From contig NC_013501.1 of assembly GCF_000024845.1 (NCBI RefSeq), forward strand, positions 3,197,605-3,261,604: 64,000 bases of DNA, given 5' to 3'. The translations under genes and the position numbers were made by a program. Each line of letters begins with the position of its first letter. The stretch's first letter is position 1. The notes beneath the pieces are model-generated. The model was not told the DNA's origin. It made no database searches and saw only the letters and a list, made by a program, of their open reading frames with translations. This DNA comes from Rhodothermus marinus DSM 4252 (GTDB lineage: Bacteria > Bacteroidota > Rhodothermia > Rhodothermales > Rhodothermaceae). This document shows positions 58,730 through 64,000 of the stretch, piece after piece.

Positions 58730-58750
58730 GCGGCGGCCCGGGGCCGCCGT
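58730..58750. terminator. GC-rich hairpin between fabG and the helicase gene
   Basis: GCGGCGGCCC and GGGCCGCCGT form a near-perfect stem. The U-tract is on the plus-strand side (TCTTTTTCTCC), while both flanking genes read on the minus strand, so its role as a terminator for fabG is doubtful. Confidence 0.4.
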
Positions 58751-58794
58751 CTTTTTCTCCCAACGCCGAAGCCTGCCGGTTCGATCCGAAGCGC

Positions 58795-59544
58795 CTACAT
58801 GGCCATGCCGCCGTCGACGTGCAGCACGTGTCCGGTGATATAGCCGGCGGCAGGCGAAGCCAGGAACAGCACGGCCTGCGCCACGTCTTCGGGCGTGCCC
58901 GGCCGGCCCAGCGGAATGCCGCTCAGCATGGCCTGGCGGGCCTGTTCGGGCAGCGCGGCCGTCATGTCGGTTTCGATGTAGCCGGGCGCCACCACGTTCA
59001 CCGTAATGCCCCGGCTGCCCAGCTCCCGCGCCAGGCTCTTCGAAAAGCCGATGATGCCGGCCTTCGAGGCCGCATAGTTCGTCTGTCCCGCATTGCCTAC
59101 CACACCCACCACCGACGAGATGTTGATGATGCGGCCGCTGCGCTGGCGCATCATGGGCCGGTAGACCTGCTTGCAGAAGTTGAACACGCTCTTCAGGTTG
59201 GCCGCCAGCACGGCATCCCAGTCCGCCTCGCTCATGCGGAGCAGCAGGTTGTCGCGCGTGATCCCGGCATTGTTCACGAGCACGTCGATCTTGCCCCAGG
59301 CCTCCAGCACGGCCTCCACGACACGTCCGGCCGCCTCGAAGTCGGCCGCATCGGCCTGAAAGGCCAGCACCTCGGTCCCCTGCGCTGCAAGCTGCGCTTT
59401 GAGCGCTTCGGCCTCCTGCACGGAGCTGCGGTAGGTGAAGGCGACGCGGGCGCCGGCCTTTGCGAAGGCCTCCACGATGGCGCGGCCGATGCCGCGCGTA
59501 CCGCCGGTAACCAGTACGGACTGGCCGGAGAAATCGAACGCCAT
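58795..59544 (-). CDS. fabG: 3-oxoacyl-[acyl-carrier-protein] reductase
   Basis: FabG performs the first reduction of each fatty acid elongation cycle with NADPH. The 249-residue short-chain dehydrogenase has the cofactor motif VTGGTRGIGRA, NNAGIT, and the catalytic Ser-Tyr-Lys set in NISSVVG and NYAASKAG. The C-terminal GHVLHVDGGMAM is typical of FabG. It follows fabD by three bases in a plsX-fabH-fabD-fabG operon. The acpP and fabF genes that often come next are not here; a helicase follows instead. Confidence 0.96.
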   Translation of the reverse strand: MAFDFSGQSVLVTGGTRGIGRAIVEAFAKAGARVAFTYRSSVQEAEALKAQLAAQGTEVLAFQADAADFEAAGRVVEAVLEAWGKIDVLVNNAGITRDNLLLRMSEADWDAVLAANLKSVFNFCKQVYRPMMRQRSGRIINISSVVGVVGNAGQTNYAASKAGIIGFSKSLARELGSRGITVNVVAPGYIETDMTAALPEQARQAMLSGIPLGRPGTPEDVAQAVLFLASPAAGYITGHVLHVDGGMAM

Positions 59545-59547
59545 GAC

Positions 59548-60507
59548 TCAGGAGGTTTGTTGCAGGAGGGATTCCAGTTCGTCGGCCGTTCCGGCCGTGG
59601 CCACTTCCACGTCGCGACCCAGCGTACGCCGCACCAGACCCGTGAGCACATTCCCCGGCCCTACCTCCAGAAACGACGTAAAACCGTCGGCCTGCATGCG
59701 GTGCAGGATCTGCGTGAAGCGCACCGGCGCGAGCATCTGCTCGACGAGCCGAGCCCGGATCTCTTCGGGATCGGTGGTAGGAGCCGCCGTCACGTTCAGA
59801 TAGACGGGACAGCGGGGCGCCCTGAGCGGCACCTCGGCGATAGCCTCGGCCAGCTTCCGACTGGCCTCCTCCATGAGCGGCGAGTGGAAAGCCCCGCTGA
59901 CGGGCAGCATCACCACGCGGCGGGCACCACGGGCTTTCGCTTTTTCGGCCGCCTGCTCCACGGCCGCCACTTCGCCCGAGATGACCACCTGACCCGGCGC
60001 GTTGTAGTTGGCCGGCTGCACGAAGCCCCCGCCTTCGTCCACCACCTCGCGGCAGAGCGCCTCGACGGCCTCGTCGTCGAGTCCCAGAATGGCCGCCATC
60101 GTGCCGGGCCGGGTGCGGCCGGCTTCGGCCATGAGCTGGCCGCGAAGCCGCACCAGCCGAAGCCCGTCCTCAAATGACAGCGCCCCGGCGGCCGCCAGCG
60201 CGCTGTACTCGCCCAGACTGTGACCGGCCACCGCATCGGGCCGTCTCCCGGCCGCTTCGAGCACGGCCACCACGGCCAGGCTGTGCGCGTAAAGCGCCGG
60301 CTGCGTGATGTCGGTCTGCGCCAGTGCGGCCGCGGCCGCCTCGGCATCGTCGGTGTGCGTGCCGAACATGTAGGCGGTCAACGGGAAGCCCAGCAACCGA
60401 TCGGCCGCCTCCAGGCGCGCCCGGGCCTCCGGGAAACGCTCCATCAGGTCCCGGGCCATACCTACCCGCTGCGATCCCTGTCCGGGAAACAACCAGGCCT
60501 GCGCCAT
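59548..60507 (-). CDS. fabD: Malonyl-CoA:ACP S-malonyltransferase
   Basis: FabD loads malonyl groups onto acyl carrier protein. The 319-residue protein has the early motif FPGQGSQRVGM, the catalytic Ser in GHSLGEYSALAA, the Arg-binding region LVRLRGQLM, and the catalytic His in SGAFHSPLM. It sits five bases after fabH in the fatty acid operon. Confidence 0.96.
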   Translation of the reverse strand: MAQAWLFPGQGSQRVGMARDLMERFPEARARLEAADRLLGFPLTAYMFGTHTDDAEAAAAALAQTDITQPALYAHSLAVVAVLEAAGRRPDAVAGHSLGEYSALAAAGALSFEDGLRLVRLRGQLMAEAGRTRPGTMAAILGLDDEAVEALCREVVDEGGGFVQPANYNAPGQVVISGEVAAVEQAAEKAKARGARRVVMLPVSGAFHSPLMEEASRKLAEAIAEVPLRAPRCPVYLNVTAAPTTDPEEIRARLVEQMLAPVRFTQILHRMQADGFTSFLEVGPGNVLTGLVRRTLGRDVEVATAGTADELESLLQQTS

Positions 60508-60512
60508 TGCAT

Positions 60513-61553
60513 TCAGGGGTTTGTGGTGGACGCCTCGGCGGTGGCCTCCGCGGCGGCGGCCACTTTATCCCCGTCGTAAGCCCATTTCAGGTAGATGGCC
60601 CCCCAGGTGAAGCCGCCACCGAAGGCCGCCAGGATCAGGTTGTCGCCGCGCCGGAGTTGCCGTTCCCAGTCGTACAGGCAGAGCGGAATGGTGGCCGCCG
60701 TCGTATTGCCGTAACGATCGATGTTGACCATCACCTTGTCGGGCGAAAGCCCCATGCGGCGCGCCGTGGCGTCGATAATGCGGAGATTCGCCTGATGGGG
60801 CACCAGGTAGCGCACGTCGTCGGCCGTCAGGTTGTTGCGTTCCATGATCTCGACGGCCACCTGCGCCATCCCTTCGACGGCCAGTTTGAAGACCGAGCGC
60901 CCTTCCTGATGGAGGTAGTGCATTTTGCGATCGACCGTCTCGTGCGTGGGCGGGTTCAGGCTTCCGCCGCCCAGCATGCAGAGCAGCTCCCAGTTGTTGC
61001 CGTCACAGTGCTCCACCGAGTCGATCACCCCGCACTCCGGATCCGGCTCCAGCAACACGGCCGCCGCCGCATCGCCGAACAGAATACAGTTCTTTCGATC
61101 TGTATAGTCGGTGATCGTGCTCATCTTGTCGGCGCCGATCACCAGCACCCGCTCGTGCTTGCCGCTTTCGATGAAGCGGGCGGCCGTCGAGAGCGCAAAC
61201 AGAAAACCGCTGCAGGCAGCCGAGAGATCGAAGCCCCAGGCGTTGCGGGCTCCCAGATTCGCCTGCACCAGACAGGCCGTAGCCGGGAAGAACATGTCGG
61301 GCGTGACCGTGGCCACGATGATCAACTCGACGTCTTCGGGATCCATGCCGCGCTTCTGGAGGCACTCCCGGGCCGCCTCGGTGGCCATGTACGAGGTGGC
61401 CTTGTTCGGATCCCGGAGAATGCGGCGCTCCCGAATCCCGGTGCGCGTACGGATCCACTCGTCGCTCGTATCGACCATCTTTTCCAGATCGGCATTCGTC
61501 AGCCGATCTTCGGGTAGAAAATGGCCGACCGAAGTAATGGCTGCGTAGGGCAT
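60513..61553 (-). CDS. fabH: 3-oxoacyl-ACP synthase III
   Basis: FabH starts fatty acid synthesis by condensing acyl-CoA with malonyl-ACP. The 346-residue thiolase-fold protein has the catalytic Cys in [13 protein letters not shown], His in VPHQANLRI and Asn in [11 protein letters not shown]. It carries about 20 extra residues at the C-terminus (rich in Ala, Glu and Thr) beyond the usual end. In branched-chain fatty acid producers FabH sets the primer choice, but that cannot be read here. Confidence 0.95.
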   Translation of the reverse strand: MPYAAITSVGHFLPEDRLTNADLEKMVDTSDEWIRTRTGIRERRILRDPNKATSYMATEAARECLQKRGMDPEDVELIIVATVTPDMFFPATACLVQANLGARNAWGFDLSAACSGFLFALSTAARFIESGKHERVLVIGADKMSTITDYTDRKNCILFGDAAAAVLLEPDPECGVIDSVEHCDGNNWELLCMLGGGSLNPPTHETVDRKMHYLHQEGRSVFKLAVEGMAQVAVEIMERNNLTADDVRYLVPHQANLRIIDATARRMGLSPDKVMVNIDRYGNTTAATIPLCLYDWERQLRRGDNLILAAFGGGFTWGAIYLKWAYDGDKVAAAAEATAEASTTNP

Positions 61554-61579
61554 GGCGTTATGGTGATGGAAACCTGGAT

Positions 61580-62587
61580 TCAGGCGGGATGAAAGGCAGC
61601 GGCAATAGAGCGCACCACGTCCTGCTCGACCAGCTCGGCCGCGGCCTGGATCATGCGGGCGATGGCACGGGCCGAAGAGCTGCCGTGTCCGATCACGACG
61701 GCCCCGTTGACGCCCAGCAGCGGCGCCCCGCCGTATTCTTCGTAGTCGAAGCGGCGCAACACGCCGCGGAGCAACCCCAGCACCTGTCGCTGCTGCGCGG
61801 CGTCGAGCCCCTGCGCCTGCATCTCCTGGCGGAGCATCTCGACGAAGGCCGTCACCATGCTCTCGCCCAGCTTGAGCATCACGTTACCCACGAAGCCGTC
61901 GCACACGACCACGTCGGCCGCGTGGTGCATCAGATCCCGGCCCTCGACGTTGCCGCGGAAGTTCAGGTCCGTGGCGGCCTGCAATAGCTCGTAGGCCGCC
62001 TTCGTGAGCGCATTGCCCTTGCCCGGCTCCTCGCCGACGTTCAGCAGGCCCACGACCGGACGTTCGACATGCCAGACGCGCTCGACGAAGATCGATCCCA
62101 TCCGGGCGAACTGAAGCAGGTGCTCGGGCTTGCAATCCACGTTCGTGCCAATGTCGAGCACCAGGCAACGGCCCTTCGTCGTGGGGAAAAAGCCGACCAC
62201 CGAAGGGCGGGACACCTCGGGCAGGCGCCCCAGAATGAACAGGGCCGCGGCCATGATGGCCCCGGTGTTTCCGGCACTGGCGAACGCGTCGGCCTCGCCC
62301 CGGGCGACGGCCTGCAGTCCCAGATGGATCGACGAGCGCAGCTTGGTCTTGACGGCCACGGCGGGCGACTCGGCCATGCCGATCACGTCCGGCGCATCGA
62401 CGAGCCGAAGGCCTTCACGCCTCAGCGCCTGATGGGCCGCCAGCTCGGCCTCCACCACCGAGCGGGGACCGTAGAGCTGGATCTCCAGACGCCCGGGGGC
62501 CGCCTCGAGCGCCTGTAACGCACCCTCGACGACGACCGCCGGTGCGGCGTCGCCTCCCATGGCATCGACGGCAACACGCAGGGCCAT
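61580..62587 (-). CDS. plsX: Phosphate acyltransferase PlsX
   Basis: PlsX converts acyl-ACP to acyl phosphate for phospholipid synthesis. The 335-residue protein has the N-terminal [18 protein letters not shown], the central [13 protein letters not shown] and the C-terminal [19 protein letters not shown], all family signatures. It lies between rpmF and fabH, the standard bacterial order. Confidence 0.96.
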   Translation of the reverse strand: MALRVAVDAMGGDAAPAVVVEGALQALEAAPGRLEIQLYGPRSVVEAELAAHQALRREGLRLVDAPDVIGMAESPAVAVKTKLRSSIHLGLQAVARGEADAFASAGNTGAIMAAALFILGRLPEVSRPSVVGFFPTTKGRCLVLDIGTNVDCKPEHLLQFARMGSIFVERVWHVERPVVGLLNVGEEPGKGNALTKAAYELLQAATDLNFRGNVEGRDLMHHAADVVVCDGFVGNVMLKLGESMVTAFVEMLRQEMQAQGLDAAQQRQVLGLLRGVLRRFDYEEYGGAPLLGVNGAVVIGHGSSSARAIARMIQAAAELVEQDVVRSIAAAFHPA

Positions 62588-62644
62588 GTGTGCAATCTGC
62601 GGGCTTGGTCAGGACAGTGCTGGAAGTCTACGCTTCGGCCGAGG

Positions 62645-62680
62645 AAAAAACAAGGGCCGCCCGCAACCATTCGGACGGCC
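62645..62680 (-). terminator. Hairpin with U-run between rpmF and plsX
   Basis: On the minus strand GGCCGTCC and GGGCGGCC form an imperfect stem followed by CUUGUUUUUU. It lies after rpmF and before plsX, so it may act as a partial terminator that lowers expression of the fatty acid genes relative to L32. Confidence 0.65.
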
Positions 62681-62687
62681 TTCGGCA

Positions 62688-62885
62688 TCAGGCAAACTCT
62701 TCCACATCGACCACCTTGCGCCCGCGGTAGTAGCCGCACGAGGGGCAGGCATGGTGCCGCAGCTTCATGTTGCCACAGTTGGGGCATTCCATCAACGGCA
62801 GCGGCTTCTCCACCAGCCGCCGGTAGTAAACGGCCCGACGCTTCCGGGTGCGCGACTTCGAGTGTCTCCGTTTCGGGTTGGCCAT
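62688..62885 (-). CDS. rpmF: 50S ribosomal protein L32
   Basis: The 65-residue protein starts [17 protein letters not shown], the L32 signature, and has a zinc-ribbon with [18 protein letters not shown], so it is the zinc-binding form. It follows the DUF177 gene and precedes plsX, the usual arrangement. Confidence 0.97.
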   Translation of the reverse strand: MANPKRRHSKSRTRKRRAVYYRRLVEKPLPLMECPNCGNMKLRHHACPSCGYYRGRKVVDVEEFA

Positions 62886-62910
62886 GGCTGTATGCGAATG
62901 GTTTATGTTG

Positions 62911-63405
62911 TCAGAGATTTCGAAGCTTTTTCAGTGCTTCCCAGCGCGGATCGATCGGGGGCTCCTCGGGCTCCGGCTCCTCCGGCGCGCCAAATTGCGT
63001 CGGAATCGGGATCGACTCGGCGCCCGGCTTCACCTTGCGCATGGGGATCGCCAGCAGCAACGTATCCCGCACCACATCCGTCAGATCCACAAACCGATCC
63101 GCCGCATGCAGCTCCCGAATCTCTTCCACGTCATCCCGTCTTACGGCCACCCCCGGAGGCGCGTAGAACAGCGAGTAGGTCCCCTCAATGGGCTGCTTGA
63201 ACAGCTCCAGCGTGCGGTCGCACTCCAGCGTCGCCGTGGCGCCGGCCCAGAGCTGCACCAGCAGCCGCCCGTTTTCATAGGTAAGCGCCAGCTCCACGCG
63301 GATGTCCTCGAACACGCCGGGGTCCAGGTCCAGCGCCTCCGCCGAGGGCGTCAGCGCCATTCGCTGAAACCCCTCACGCAGGGCGGCCAGCTCAATCCGC
63401 ACCAT
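62911..63405 (-). CDS. DUF177 (YceD-like) protein
   Basis: The 164-residue protein belongs to the DUF177/YceD family, which nearly always precedes rpmF. The central region with [14 protein letters not shown] carries the family's conserved Cys in the usual place. Members have been linked to 23S rRNA accumulation in plants and bacteria. The C-terminal acidic stretch ([20 protein letters not shown]) is typical. It begins 25 bases upstream of rpmF. Confidence 0.88.
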   Translation of the reverse strand: MVRIELAALREGFQRMALTPSAEALDLDPGVFEDIRVELALTYENGRLLVQLWAGATATLECDRTLELFKQPIEGTYSLFYAPPGVAVRRDDVEEIRELHAADRFVDLTDVVRDTLLLAIPMRKVKPGAESIPIPTQFGAPEEPEPEEPPIDPRWEALKKLRNL

Positions 63406-63476
63406 GATCCGTTCCGCTCCGGTTCATTCCGATAAACAGCCGCAAATCAACGAGACGAGCCCGTGTGAGTTCCGCT

Positions 63477-63650
63477 TCAGCGCAGCAACCAGGCCCACAG
63501 CGCATAGAGCCCCGAGCCCAGCAACAACAGGATCATCAGCCAGGCAACCGCCCGGTGCACCGGCGAAGCGGCCGGAAACTCGTAGCCGCAGTAGGGACAG
63601 ACCTCGGCTTCCTCTTCGACCGGCAGCGCACAGGAAGGACACTCCCGCAT
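63477..63650 (-). CDS. Small zinc-ribbon membrane protein (57 aa)
   Basis: Translation from ATG 63650 gives 57 residues: a zinc-ribbon with MRECPSCALPVEEEAE and VCPYCGYEFP (two CxxC pairs 12 residues apart), then one hydrophobic helix (AVAWLMILLLLGSGLYALWA) and a basic end. The organised domain structure shows it is a real gene despite its small size. It resembles zinc-ribbon membrane proteins of unknown function. It lies 71 bases upstream of the DUF177 gene on the same strand and is the last gene before the putative origin. Confidence 0.8.
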   Translation of the reverse strand: MRECPSCALPVEEEAEVCPYCGYEFPAASPVHRAVAWLMILLLLGSGLYALWAWLLR

Positions 63651-64000
63651 CGGCACGTTCGTTCGGTTTCAGCCAATCTTCTTCTCCAGGGGTCAACCCG
63701 AAAGACGACCGCCGGGTTCAAGCGCCCTCGCCTGCTAAACACCAGGGTTCAGCATCGTGAAAATGTCCGGGACGTCTTGAAGTTCAGCCCGACATGCCGT
63801 AGCATTTGAGCGGGGTTTACACTGGGGTAACACCCCCTTCCGGTTTTCACCCGGCAATGTGGATAACCTGTGGAAAATCCACCACTCCTGACCCAAATAC
63901 TACCTGCATTGCGCACCGCCGTCCACACTCTGAGGACGGCGTGTGCATTTTAACCAAAAGATAACGCCGTAGCATATTGAAAACAAAAGGTTTATACAAA
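63651..64000. other. Putative replication origin / dnaA upstream region (partial)
   Basis: The last 350 bases hold no gene. A perfect DnaA box in reverse (TGTGGATAA, 63858-63866) is followed by a one-mismatch copy (TGTGGAAAA, 63869-63877). A weaker TTATACAAA lies at the very end. A hairpin CGCCGTCC/GGACGGCG (63917-63941) precedes an AT-rich stretch (about 63947-64000) that could be the unwinding element. The rpmH-rnpA-yidC-mnmE cluster on the same window supports origin proximity. The window ends before any dnaA coding sequence. Confidence 0.6.
63858..63877 (-). promoter_or_regulatory. Tandem DnaA boxes
   Basis: On the minus strand the first box is the exact consensus TTATCCACA and the second is TTTTCCACA, with one mismatch. 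They are two bases apart in the same orientation. Confidence 0.7.

Overview
The window is about 64 kb of GC-rich, densely packed bacterial DNA. It carries SusC/SusD-type receptors, TonB-dependent uptake, a clade-3 haem catalase with a divergent OxyR, and an rpmH-rnpA-yidC-mnmE cluster. This gene content points to a thermophilic member of the Rhodothermota/Bacteroidota, most likely Rhodothermus marinus or a close relative (an inference from gene content and protein sequence, not from a database search). DnaA-box-like sequences in the last 150 bases and the rpmH cluster suggest that the right end abuts the replication origin and that the whole window is origin-proximal.

Layout. 2-3422: two sensor histidine kinases, the first truncated by the window edge. 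3399-7336: mnmE, yidC, rnpA and rpmH on the minus strand. 7493-7831: a promoter, tRNA-Gly(CCC), a terminator, tRNA-Val(UAC) and a terminator. 8012-16162: a compact aerobic CO dehydrogenase operon, coxM-S-L-G-D-E-F plus a MobA-like cytidylyltransferase gene. CoxL has the form I active-site motif AYRCSFR, and CoxF carries an extra C-terminal copper-chaperone-type HMA domain. 16163-16633: a gene-free island of repeats. 16634-17821: a second XdhC/CoxI-type gene facing the cox operon.

18112-27167 is a nitrate assimilation operon: a NarK transporter, sirohaem nitrite reductase, a free-standing flavodoxin, a CysJ-like FAD/NADPH reductase, a single-domain globin, and a nitrate reductase fused to an FAD diaphorase and a BFD-type [2Fe-2S] domain. 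The nitrite reductase, flavodoxin and reductase share a similar N-terminal peptide. 27479-33489 is an oxidative-stress region with a haem catalase, divergent oxyR, a thioredoxin-like protein, a membrane chemoreceptor and a manganese catalase. The two unrelated catalase genes have nearly the same 21-bp element, in the same orientation and at similar distance. 33578-37119 holds a PepSY membrane protein and a siderophore-type TonB receptor. mgtE follows.

38708-55515 looks like an amino-sugar/glycan and sugar-oxidation region. It holds a GMC oxidoreductase with its gluconate-dehydrogenase-3-like partner, a LacI regulator and a TPR lipoprotein on one strand. On the other strand are a NagB-like/PIG-L fusion, a CBM9-like protein, a GH10-like hydrolase, a frameshifted SusC gene, SusD and a GH20 hexosaminidase, with a GlcNAc-kinase-like gene reading the opposite way. 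55509-63650 returns to housekeeping on the minus strand: a glutamine amidotransferase, a ChaN-like protein, a DEAD-box helicase, fabG-fabD-fabH-plsX-rpmF-DUF177, and a 57-residue zinc-ribbon membrane protein next to the putative origin. No prophage, CRISPR array or complete insertion sequence was seen.
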